A stretch of 64,000 nt of DNA, from NCBI RefSeq assembly GCF_023715725.1, contig NZ_JAMBOT010000007.1, positions 62,001 through 126,000 of the forward strand, written 5' to 3'. Below, piece after piece: positions 42,274 through 49,688 of this stretch. The translations under genes and the position numbers were made by a program. The notes under the pieces are model-generated. The model saw only the letters and a program-made list of their open reading frames with translations, did not search any database and was not told where the DNA came from. The first letter of the stretch is position 1; each line of letters begins with the position of its first letter. Source of the stretch: Paenibacillus pasadenensis. GTDB taxonomy: Bacteria > Bacillota > Bacilli > Paenibacillales > Paenibacillaceae.

Positions 42274-43701
42274 TTACAGGAGAGGCGACAGCATATGGGC
42301 AATGACCTCGGCTGCCTTTTGCCGGACCGGACGTTTCTCGAATTCATGCAGGCTCAGCTCGTAACACTCGTCAAGATCCGCCTGGAAATCCTCCTCCAGC
42401 CGCTGGATCGCCTTGGCGCTGTAAAGATGGGCGTTAATTTCAAAGTTGCTGAAAAAGCTGCGCATATCCATATTTGCCGTCCCCACGGACGCCATCAGAC
42501 GGTCCACGATCATGACTTTGGCATGAATAAACCCTTTACGGTAGCGGAAAATACGCACCCCCGCCTCCAGCATATCCTGCACATAGGACAGCGATGAAAA
42601 CAGCACCAGCCTTGAATCCGAATGATGCGGCAAAATAATCCGGACATCGACCCCGCTCAGCGCCGCCGTCCGCAGGCTCATCAGTACGCTCGGATCGGGA
42701 ATGAAATACGGCGTTGCGATGTACACCTTCTCTTTTGCCGCGCTAATTGCCGAAAATACACCCTCCAAAATCGTGTCGGAGCTCGTATCCGGGCCGCTGG
42801 CGACAATTTGCACCTGTTCATTGCCCTTGCACTCATGTTTTGGCAAGTACTCCGGCTTTTGCAGCTTCTCGCGAGCTGTGAACCACCAGTCTCTCATAAA
42901 GACAAGCTGCAAATAATACACGCTGTCCCCGACCAGCTTCATGTGCGTGTCGCGCCAAAAGCCAAGCTTCGGATTTTTACCCAAATATTCGTCCCCGATG
43001 TTAATGCCGCCCACAAACCCGACCGTCCCGTCCACTACGACAATTTTCCGGTGATTGCGAAAATTAACCCGTTTGTCAAAAAAAGCGATGCGCGGCGTCA
43101 AAAAACAATGCGCCTCCACTCCGGCCTGCCGCAGCTCCTGCACGTAGCCGTGTTTGAGCTCCAGACTTCCAATTCCGTCATAAATAAGACGCACTTCCAC
43201 GCCTTCGTGCGCCTTGCGGATCAGTACTTCCTTAAACCGGCAGCCTATCTCATCGTGACGGACCGTGTAATAATCGAGATGAATGTGATGTTTGGCCGCC
43301 TCCAGCGCTGACAAAATCGCCTCATAGGTCGCTTCCGCATTCGTCAGCACCTCGGTTTCGTTACAGCCGGTAATCGGCAAAACCGAAAAGCTGCTGAGCA
43401 AATTGAACAGCCGCTCCTCGTGGCGAAACTCCGGACTTTCCATGTCGGACGGGCGGTGGACAAGCGCGCTTTGGCGCAGCGCCAGAAGCTGCGGTTCTCG
43501 GGCGATGAACCCGCGGCGGCGCACCGTCCGGCGGTTTTGGTACTCTTTTGCAAGGAAGTAATACATCACAAAACCGATGACCGGAAGGACAAACAGAATC
43601 AGCAGCCATGCGACAGTTTTGCCCGGCTGGCGGTACTCCAGAATCAGAATCGTCAAAATTTGAAAAAGAAAAATCAGGAGAGCGATGAGCAGCCAGAACA
43701 C
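42274..43701 (-). CDS. cls: Cardiolipin synthase
   Basis: 475 residues, GTG start. Two N-terminal membrane helices (WLLIALLIFLFQILTILIL, VAWLLILFVLPVIGFVMYYF) and two phospholipase D motifs, FRNHRKIVVVDGTVGFVGG and FIHAKVMIVDRLMASVGTAN, the paired HKD sites. Joins two phosphatidylglycerols into cardiolipin. Converges with the polymerase gene, with ten bases between stops and no clear shared terminator. Confidence 0.93.
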   Translation of the reverse strand: MFWLLIALLIFLFQILTILILEYRQPGKTVAWLLILFVLPVIGFVMYYFLAKEYQNRRTVRRRGFIAREPQLLALRQSALVHRPSDMESPEFRHEERLFNLLSSFSVLPITGCNETEVLTNAEATYEAILSALEAAKHHIHLDYYTVRHDEIGCRFKEVLIRKAHEGVEVRLIYDGIGSLELKHGYVQELRQAGVEAHCFLTPRIAFFDKRVNFRNHRKIVVVDGTVGFVGGINIGDEYLGKNPKLGFWRDTHMKLVGDSVYYLQLVFMRDWWFTAREKLQKPEYLPKHECKGNEQVQIVASGPDTSSDTILEGVFSAISAAKEKVYIATPYFIPDPSVLMSLRTAALSGVDVRIILPHHSDSRLVLFSSLSYVQDMLEAGVRIFRYRKGFIHAKVMIVDRLMASVGTANMDMRSFFSNFEINAHLYSAKAIQRLEEDFQADLDECYELSLHEFEKRPVRQKAAEVIAHMLSPLL

Positions 43702-43750
43702 ATAGGCACCTTCTTAGCGTTAAAATCGAGCCTTTCTTCTATTATTAGTA

Positions 43751-43978
43751 TCAACGGCAAAAAGCAATTTCAAGCATGGTACAGGAAATGTTCCTTGGTT
43801 GGTGATAAATCGATAGATCGCTTAGCTTGCCGCAAGCTTGGCTAAGGCTTTCGCAGTGAGCGCCATATGAGTTAACTCGCTTACTCTTGGCCTCTGCCAG
43901 TACCATACTCGCTGCCGCTTCGATGACTGAGGCCGTCTCCGTGTAAGCTCCTCCTACTAGCTCCCGCCATATCTTCAA
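43751..43978 (-). CDS. Doubtful small ORF in the cls-bactofilin gap
   Basis: 75 codons (MKIWRELVGGAYTETASVIE...) in a 383-base gap. AGTAGGAGGAG lies inside the frame rather than ahead of it, and the ATG has no good ribosome site. The N-terminal 40 residues have a helical pattern, the rest does not. Nothing else is seen in this gap. Confidence 0.2.
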   Translation of the reverse strand: MKIWRELVGGAYTETASVIEAAASMVLAEAKSKRVNSYGAHCESLSQACGKLSDLSIYHQPRNISCTMLEIAFCR

Positions 43979-44084
43979 CTAAATTAGCATTCCTATGCTT
44001 GGCAGCCTCGTCCCCCAGTCATGAAGCCTATCAAAGCCGAATACATACTACATAGCACGAGCCTAGACTGGGAGGGGATGGAGC

Positions 44085-44801
44085 ATGTTCAAGGAAAATA
44101 AACGCTGGTCGGCTGCCGATACGCTGATCGGACAGGGAACGCGCGCCGAAGGTACGCTGATCTGCCAAGCCAGCCTTCGCATTGAAGGTGAGTTTCGGGG
44201 CGACATCGAATGCAAGGCGGATGTTGTCGTCGGAGAAAGCGGCGTGGCGCGCTCCAATATTTCCGCACGTGACATTACCATCTCGGGCAAAGTATTTGGA
44301 GATGTTGTTACAACTGGGCGGCTAACCATTATGAGCAGCGGGCAGCTTTTCGGCAGCGCCTCAGCTGCGTCTTTAATGGTACAGGACGGCGGCATTCTGA
44401 GCGGAAGCTGCAGGATGGAGCAGCCGGCTGCTGCTGAGCAAACGAATGCTTCAAGTTTGGCGGTGAAAACAGAGGACCATTCGACAAGCAAAGCTCAGAC
44501 AGCAGGCGCTGCAGCTGCGGTGCAGTCAAGAAGCGATTCGTATAACTCAACACGTTCAGGGAGCGATTCACTGACTCCGTCTCCTTCTGCAGTTTCGGCA
44601 CTGGCAGCACATTCAGCCGTTCAGTCAGATGGAATGGCTCCATCGGGTCGCTCCGTTCATTCCCCGCTCTCCTCTCATGCCGAGTCCAATCTCAATTCCG
44701 GATCCGCACAACCTCCGCTGCGGGCAAATCACACCGCAGAGTCCCCAACGTCTCGCGAGTTCCGCGACAACAGCGCTAAGGAGCGCCGCCAGGCGGGCTA
44801 G
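44085..44801 (+). CDS. Bactofilin-like polymer-forming protein
   Basis: 238 residues. The first 105 form the DUF583 beta-helix: ADTLIGQGTRAEGTLICQAS, LRIEGEFRGDIECKADVVVG, ITISGKVFGDVVTTGRLTIM and QLFGSASAASLMVQDGGILSG. Bactofilins self-assemble into filaments near the membrane and guide wall synthesis or morphogenesis. The remaining 130 residues are a Ser/Ala/Pro-rich disordered tail, much longer than usual. GGGAGGGG precedes the ATG. Confidence 0.9.
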   Translation: MFKENKRWSAADTLIGQGTRAEGTLICQASLRIEGEFRGDIECKADVVVGESGVARSNISARDITISGKVFGDVVTTGRLTIMSSGQLFGSASAASLMVQDGGILSGSCRMEQPAAAEQTNASSLAVKTEDHSTSKAQTAGAAAAVQSRSDSYNSTRSGSDSLTPSPSAVSALAAHSAVQSDGMAPSGRSVHSPLSSHAESNLNSGSAQPPLRANHTAESPTSREFRDNSAKERRQAG

Positions 44802-44990
44802 TTGTTCGTTTCCTTATTCTTAGCTTGAGATTTTATGTTTATTTCGAATACAATTACCTTCAGATGTGACGAAGAACGTCCTATTTCCCATTGAAAGTTG
44901 CCGTGATCCTTTTGCATCAAGGATTGCGCTTCTCTCTATGCGGATTTAGGGCGTTTTTTGTACTCAAAATAATTATCGGGGAGGAAAATT

Positions 44991-45674
44991 ATGAATAGAT
45001 TTAACTTGGAAGGATTTGAACAAGCCCATGAGCTTTGGCTGAATGAGCATCTTCTTGCACGAAAGGGCGAACGAAAAGACCGGCTCAAACGAGGTCATGC
45101 TCATGGGGAGATTCTTTTTCTAAAAGAAATATGGTGGCCTTTGTTCGGATCGTTTGAGGATCTGCACCCTGAATATGAAATATTGGACTGGAGAGGAGCT
45201 CCGTGTTACTTGGATTTTGCGTGGTTGCCTGGAACACACCGCTTTAATATCGACGTTAAGGGCTATGGGCCGCATGTGCAGCAAACGGATCGCACCCGCT
45301 ACAACAGAGAGCTGCTTCGCGAAATTTACCTTCAAACTCTCGGATACCGGAATATCTCCATTCCCTATGACAGCCTGCAAAAAGATCCTGCGCTTATACG
45401 ACAGATGCTGAAGGGTTTGTTGGGTCCGTACACGATGCGCAACAAACACGAGAATGACAAACGATCCTTTAACGAAACCATTATTATTCATTATTTAAAA
45501 AGTAGTAGCGGACGCGTCTCACCTACTATGATGGCTAGAGATCTAGGATTCAATAAAAAGACTGCGGCAAAATATTTAAGGCTGCTTGCTGAAAAGGGGA
45601 TTGTTCGACCCATTAAAAACAATGTTCGTGTTACAAGATATGAATATATAAGAGACATTAATGAAGCATTTTAA
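44991..45674 (+). CDS. Nuclease-like protein with winged-helix C terminus
   Basis: 227 residues. A central segment has a PD-(D/E)XK-like layout: EYEILDWRGAPCYLDFAWLP, FNIDVKGYGPHVQQTDRTRY and a closing strand LGYRNISIPYDSLQ, with D, D-x-K in sequence order. The C-terminal 65 residues look like an HTH (SPTMMARDLGFNKKTAAKYL, RLLAEKGIVRPIKNNVRVTR). Vsr/DUF559-type endonuclease linked to a DNA-binding domain is one reading; catalysis is unproven. GGGGAGGAAAA fixes the start. Slightly more AT-rich than its neighbours and alone, so it may have been acquired. Confidence 0.65.
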   Translation: MNRFNLEGFEQAHELWLNEHLLARKGERKDRLKRGHAHGEILFLKEIWWPLFGSFEDLHPEYEILDWRGAPCYLDFAWLPGTHRFNIDVKGYGPHVQQTDRTRYNRELLREIYLQTLGYRNISIPYDSLQKDPALIRQMLKGLLGPYTMRNKHENDKRSFNETIIIHYLKSSSGRVSPTMMARDLGFNKKTAAKYLRLLAEKGIVRPIKNNVRVTRYEYIRDINEAF

Positions 45675-45749
45675 TTTGGGGTTTTAGCGCAGTCATTTGG
45701 ATTGTAATTAGAGTTTTATCTTGTACAAGATGATGAGTTCGTGCGCTGG

Positions 45750-46040
45750 GCTCGCTCCTTTTAGTCCTTTTTTGGTCTTATTTCGCTTGAAAAGGCGGGG
45801 TCGCTCTCCTTTTAGACCTTTTGGGTCTTATTTCGCTCGAAAAGGTGGGGGCGTGCCCTTTTTAGACCTTTTTTGGTCTTATTTCGCTGGAAAAGGTGCG
45901 GTCGTGCCCTTTTTAGACCTTTTTTGGTTTTATTCCGCTCGCAAAGGTGGGAGCGCTCTCCTTTTAGTCCCTTTTTGGTCTTATTCCGCTCGAAAAGGTG
46001 GGGTCGCGCTCTTTTAAGACTATTAAAGGTCTTATTTCGT
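45750..46040. repeat. Tandem array of 51-bp hairpin repeats
   Basis: Six units with 50-51-bp spacing (GGTCTTAT cores near 45774, 45824, 45875, 45926, 45977 and 46028). Each has a hairpin AGACC-T6-GGTCT followed by TATTTCGCTCGAAAAGG. Because 51 is a multiple of three, spurious frames run through on both strands. Related to the unit at 41244 and the arrays at 26053 and 52241. Confidence 0.93.
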
Positions 46041-46097
46041 CCCAAAGAGGAGACTCGCCAATCCCTCACTCTATTTGCCATTCAAAAACAACCAAAT

Positions 46098-46128
46098 AAA
46101 ACCCGCAGGACGATGTCCTGCGGGTTTT
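46098..46128. terminator. Bidirectional terminator
   Basis: Perfect 14-base arms AAAACCCGCAGGAC and GTCCTGCGGGTTTT around GAT. It probably ends the ABC-2 permease transcript on the minus strand. Confidence 0.88.
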
Positions 46129-46230
46129 CAAAATATAGCGCGGGGATTGCTAAGCGACGCCACCTGCGCAATTCCTACGAGGATATCCCACACTAATCCC
46201 AATCCCACTCGCAGTCGCGGCCTAAATTCC

Positions 46231-47043
46231 CTAAGCAGCCACATCCCGTTTCGTGAACACGAACCAGGAGAGCGCCATAAAGACGATGTAATAACCGGCG
46301 AGCACAGCAAGCGAAAAGCCGAGCGTCATCATATCTTGGTTAGAGCCGCCCAATGCCGCATCCATACGGAGATACTTGGTCAGATTCAAGTGCTGGAACA
46401 GCACATAATCTACCCACGGCTTATTCACAAGACTAAACAGCTGGGACAGTACCTCGCTCATCAGGACGATGAACAGCGACAGGCCAATCGCCAAGGCGCT
46501 GCTGCGGAAAACAGCGGAGATCATGAACGCCAGCGTCACCGTGACGATGAAGGAAACCAATTGAAGCAAAAAGTACTGGTTCATGTACGACCACGCCGAC
46601 ATCCCCGGGTCCAGCACACCAAAAACCTGCTGTGCCATGACGCCGCCTTCATAGCCGAAAACGAGGCTGTTAATTAGCAGGGTGGATACATAGACGACTG
46701 CCAATGTAATCAGCACAAAAATCAAGAGCGACACATACTTCGACAATAACACTTTGCTGCGCGTCCAAGGACGGATGAGCAGCAGCTTGATCGTGCCGTT
46801 GGTGAACTCGCTTGCCACGATATCCGCCGCAATAATAACGCAAAATATGTTCGCCAGCGGAATTAGGATCATCAATTCCATGCTTGTCATATCCCACATC
46901 TTGATCGTACTGCTCGCCGTAACAGAAGCGATAATTGAAATCGCCGCCGTCAGCAGCACCAGCAGGCCCAGCATAATCCAGGAGCGGACCCGCCGGAAAA
47001 TTTTCATATTTTCATTCGCCACAAGGGCGGCAAAATCAAACAA
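46231..47043 (-). CDS. ABC-2 family transporter permease
   Basis: 270 residues with six membrane segments (LGLLVLLTAAISIIASV near the start, then IVTVTLAFMISAVFRSSALA and VLAGYYIVFMALSWFVF near the end). The cytosolic stretch FTNGTIKLLLIRPWTRSKVL is typical of ABC-2 exporters of the BcrB/NatB type. TTG start after GGAGGGG, overlapping the ATPase gene by eight bases. Substrate unknown. Confidence 0.88.
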   Translation of the reverse strand: MFDFAALVANENMKIFRRVRSWIMLGLLVLLTAAISIIASVTASSTIKMWDMTSMELMILIPLANIFCVIIAADIVASEFTNGTIKLLLIRPWTRSKVLLSKYVSLLIFVLITLAVVYVSTLLINSLVFGYEGGVMAQQVFGVLDPGMSAWSYMNQYFLLQLVSFIVTVTLAFMISAVFRSSALAIGLSLFIVLMSEVLSQLFSLVNKPWVDYVLFQHLNLTKYLRMDAALGGSNQDMMTLGFSLAVLAGYYIVFMALSWFVFTKRDVAA

Positions 47044-48004
47044 CGGATTCCCCTCCTGTCACTTCCAGGAACTGGTCTTCAAGCGACTTGCTCAAAGAAC
47101 GGATCGCATACACACGGATGCCTCCGGCGACCAGCAATGCATTCAGCTCCGCAATGTCGTCCCGCAGCGCATCGAGCACGATTGCCCCTTCGCCCGCGCG
47201 GACCTGCAGCCGCACTGGCACTCCGTCCGGCGTACGAATCGTCTCCTGCAGCACCCGAGCCGCTTCGTCAGGCTGATCTACCTCGAACAGCACCTGAGCC
47301 GGCAGACCTGTTCCGCCAACGCTTGCCCCGCCGCCAGGCCGAAGCGAGCGAAGATCGATTAATTTTCCTGCTTGAATAATCGCGACCTGGTCGCACATCA
47401 GCTCCATTTCGGAGAGAAGATGGCTGGACACAAATACGGTCGTTCCTTCTTCAGCCGCAAGCCTGCGCAGATAATCGCGAAGCTCGCGAATGCCCGCCGG
47501 ATCGAGACCGTTTGTCGGTTCGTCTAAAATGAGCAGCGAAGGCTTATGCAGAAGCGCTTGCGCAACGCCAAGCCTTTGCCTCATGCCGAGCGAATACGTT
47601 TTGACCTTATCGTCAATCCGCTTATCCAGCCCTGCAAGCCCAATAACCTCATCGATCCGGTTGCGGCTAATGCCTGGAACCATCCGTGCATAATGGAGCA
47701 GGTTCTTGTATCCGGTTAAATATTTGTACATCTCCGGATTTTCCACGATTGCGCCGACATGACGGATCGCCTTTTCATAATCAGTGCGAATGCTTGAGCC
47801 TCCGATGATAATATCACCCTTGCTCATTCGCATCAGACCGACCATCATGCGGATCGTCGTTGTTTTACCCGAACCGTTGGGACCGAGAAATCCGAATACC
47901 TCTCCTTGCGGAAGATCCAGACTCAGGTTGTCGATAATCGTTTTGCTGCCAATTCGTTTTGTTACCTCTTTAATTTGTACAATAGGCTGGCTCAGATTGC
48001 TCAC
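47036..48004 (-). CDS. ABC transporter ATP-binding protein (BcrA/CcmA type)
   Basis: 322 residues. Walker A FGFLGPNGSGKTTTIRMM, Q-loop, signature YSLGMRQRLGVAQALL, Walker B LLILDEPTNGLDPAGI and H-loop VFVSSHLLSEME. A C-terminal extension of about 90 residues (VLFEVDQPDEAARVLQETIR) is common in this subfamily. GTG start after GTGAGG. Partner of the overlapping permease; together an exporter for a lipid, peptide or antibiotic. Confidence 0.92.
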   Translation of the reverse strand: MSNLSQPIVQIKEVTKRIGSKTIIDNLSLDLPQGEVFGFLGPNGSGKTTTIRMMVGLMRMSKGDIIIGGSSIRTDYEKAIRHVGAIVENPEMYKYLTGYKNLLHYARMVPGISRNRIDEVIGLAGLDKRIDDKVKTYSLGMRQRLGVAQALLHKPSLLILDEPTNGLDPAGIRELRDYLRRLAAEEGTTVFVSSHLLSEMELMCDQVAIIQAGKLIDLRSLRPGGGASVGGTGLPAQVLFEVDQPDEAARVLQETIRTPDGVPVRLQVRAGEGAIVLDALRDDIAELNALLVAGGIRVYAIRSLSKSLEDQFLEVTGGESVV

Positions 48005-48170
48005 CTCACAGTTTCCCAGTCATATCCAGAACATTATAGCTCATTCGGCCCATTGAAGGAAATCGCAGCCGCACTGCCACCATCGTCTAACTGAATAGTT
48101 CATCTCCGCGCTCCAGAACTTTTAATGGGGAAATATCAATCCGAGGAGGAGCCGCTTTTCCATTCAATTC

Positions 48171-48201
48171 AAAAAATCCCGGCCTGTCAGAGGCCGGGAT
48201 T
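48171..48201 (-). terminator. Intrinsic terminator of the Cys4 paralogue A gene
   Basis: Arms AATCCCGGCCT and AGGCCGGGATT around GTC with a run of six T on the minus strand. Confidence 0.88.
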
Positions 48202-48244
48202 CGGTACGATGAAGTTACGAATGGCCGAAAGGCCGCCTGAAAAG

Positions 48245-48496
48245 CTAAACGTTAGGAGCAGAGCTTACGAAACGGCCCATATCCCACATAACCGCGCCCG
48301 CAGCGAGCGGAGTCAGATCAAGCCCGCCAGCCATGGAATCAGATACAGCTTCAGACCTCGTATGCGTACAGCCACAGCAGCATCCCAAAGAATAAGAATA
48401 CCGGTAAAATCCGGTTTGGAACAGAGTCGCAGCCGTTTGCAACTCCAACATCTGCTCACATCGTACGCAATGGAAAAACTGACCTGCTACTGCCAC
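48245..48496 (-). CDS. Small Cys4 protein, paralogue A
   Basis: About 83 residues. FFHCVRCEQMLELQTAATLF then FQTGFYRYSYSLGCCCGCTH give two cysteine pairs (CxxC ... CxxC) about 26 residues apart, a zinc-ribbon-like layout. The C-terminal half is variable. Clearly related to the next gene upstream. AAGGAG lies eight bases before a GTG at 48496; GTG 48505 and ATG 48502 are other options. A GATAC-N5-GTATC palindrome lies 55 bases upstream. Function unknown. Confidence 0.6.
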   Translation of the reverse strand: MAVAGQFFHCVRCEQMLELQTAATLFQTGFYRYSYSLGCCCGCTHTRSEAVSDSMAGGLDLTPLAAGAVMWDMGRFVSSAPNV

Positions 48497-48550
48497 ATTC
48501 ATCACTCCTTATTATTGATTGATACTGCTTCCTACTTGTATACCCATTTA

Positions 48551-48565
48551 GATACGAATCGTATC
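48551..48565 (-). promoter_or_regulatory. Operator-like palindrome, copy 2 (before Cys4 A)
   Basis: GATACGAATCGTATC, a perfect 15-bp palindrome of the GATAC-N5-GTATC type. On the minus strand it lies between TTGATG and TCTAAA, a weak promoter with a 17-base spacer. Confidence 0.55.
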
Positions 48566-48628
48566 CATTCATCAACTCTCTTATCTATTGAGCCCTGTCC
48601 GCTGAAAGAGCAGACGGGAACCGTAACG

Positions 48629-48859
48629 TTAAGCGGAAATGGAGTAATAGGCAAAACGAGATTGGGAAATATCTCTTGCCGCCACAGGAGCAGCTTCCCG
48701 GTCGAGCGTTTCTCCCGTACCTTCGTGATCGCATGATTTGCAGCAGCCTAGCGGATGCGCCACTCGAAAATACCCGGTTCGAAACAGGACGGAGGCCGCA
48801 TCGTAAGGCAGCAGCTTTTCGCATCCCAAGCAGTGGAATTGCTCATCAAATTTCAACAT
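48629..48859 (-). CDS. Small Cys4 protein, paralogue B
   Basis: 76 residues. QFHCLGCEKLLPYDAASVLF then FRTGYFRVAHPLGCCKSCDH: cysteines at 10, 13, 39, 40 and 43. It matches paralogue A over about 37 residues (FHC..CE..L....A..LF.TG..R....LGCC..C) and diverges after it. AAGGGGG is nine bases ahead of the ATG. A promoter and operator-like palindrome lie 80-135 bases upstream. The pair probably arose by tandem duplication. Function unknown; a metal or redox role is possible from the cysteines. Confidence 0.65.
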   Translation of the reverse strand: MLKFDEQFHCLGCEKLLPYDAASVLFRTGYFRVAHPLGCCKSCDHEGTGETLDREAAPVAARDISQSRFAYYSISA

Positions 48860-48940
48860 TATATAGTCCCCCTTGAATCTTCGATCATTGGTACGGTTAG
48901 TGCTGCTGTCCTAGTAGCTGAGAAATACGACCTCCACATT

Positions 48941-48955
48941 GTTACATTTTGTATC
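48941..48955 (-). promoter_or_regulatory. Operator-like palindrome, copy 1 (before Cys4 B)
   Basis: GTTACATTTTGTATC differs by one base from the site at 55299 (GATACATTTTGTATC). It lies just downstream of a predicted start point, a position where a bound protein would block elongation. Confidence 0.5.
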
Positions 48956-48966
48956 TCATAGAATTA

Positions 48967-48995
48967 AATTTATGACAATTCTCGCTAAACGTCAA
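48967..48995 (-). promoter_or_regulatory. Sigma-A-like promoter of the Cys4 B gene
   Basis: On the minus strand TTGACG, a 17-base spacer, TAAATT, about 110 bases before the ATG. The rest of this 325-base gap (48996-49147) is AT-rich and shows nothing further. Confidence 0.55.
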
Positions 48996-49147
48996 GTCAA
49001 ATTAAGGAATATGTTTTGAAAAATGTCGAACCCGCTTCCGCTCTATGTATACGCTTACAATTTCGACCAAATGATAAGAATTCCTTCTTTAATTAGCGAT
49101 AAAGATAAAATTCCAGCTTCTTTTCTTCACACTGCTGCCACATACGG

Positions 49148-49176
49148 CGAAAGGGCTTCTATAAAGGAAGCCCCTT
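49148..49176 (-). terminator. Intrinsic terminator of the DUF1854 gene
   Basis: Arms GGGCTTC and GAAGCCC (extended by AAG/CTT) followed by TTTCG on the minus strand. The T run is short. Confidence 0.65.
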
Positions 49177-49184
49177 CTTGCTGA

Positions 49185-49688
49185 TTAACCGATCTTTTCC
49201 CATTGCTCCCGGCTGCGCTTATCCATCCGGTCTACATTCGAAAGCTCGAAACGCCGGCCGTCATCGTCGGTCACAATCCAGCGTCCGTCTGCCAGCTCAT
49301 GGATGCCTTCATGTAAAATGCTCATGTGCAGCGTGCTTGGGCCATAATCCGTGTCGACCGACCAGACCCACTCCGGCCCTTTTTTGCGAATGGACAAAAT
49401 GCGCTCAATGCGCGGAATCATGTATTCGCGTTCCAGCTCCAGAACGGCTGCGATACGGCTTTCCTCCTCCAAATGATCGAGGCTGGGCAGCAGCAGCAGC
49501 TCTTTGCCGGTGTCCGCCGTACGAACGGAAATGAGCCGGTCCGGCATGGAGTACGGAAAACAACGCACCAGCTTAACCCGTCCCATAGGCTCGCCGCCAA
49601 GCACCGCTTTGAGGTAACCTTCGCGGCTGTGGTAGAGCATCACCTCATACGGTTGATTCCGGTGCATAAATACGATATTGCCGCTCAT
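49185..49688 (-). CDS. DUF1854-family protein
   Basis: 167 residues. VKLVRCFPYSMPDRLISVRT, KELLLLPSLDHLEEESRIAA and YMIPRIERILSIRKKGPEWV match the DUF1854 pattern. In proteobacteria this domain accompanies an ABC transporter in cyanophycin clusters; its activity is not known. Its ATG overlaps the stop of the transporter gene (TGATG), so both are made together. No cyanophycin synthetase or cyanophycinase is in the window. Confidence 0.8.
   Translation of the reverse strand: MSGNIVFMHRNQPYEVMLYHSREGYLKAVLGGEPMGRVKLVRCFPYSMPDRLISVRTADTGKELLLLPSLDHLEEESRIAAVLELEREYMIPRIERILSIRKKGPEWVWSVDTDYGPSTLHMSILHEGIHELADGRWIVTDDDGRRFELSNVDRMDKRSREQWEKIG

Noticed and set aside
45812-46196. Coding frames across the 45.8 kb repeat array
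   Set aside because: Repeat-derived (51-bp period), both strands open, no start signals.
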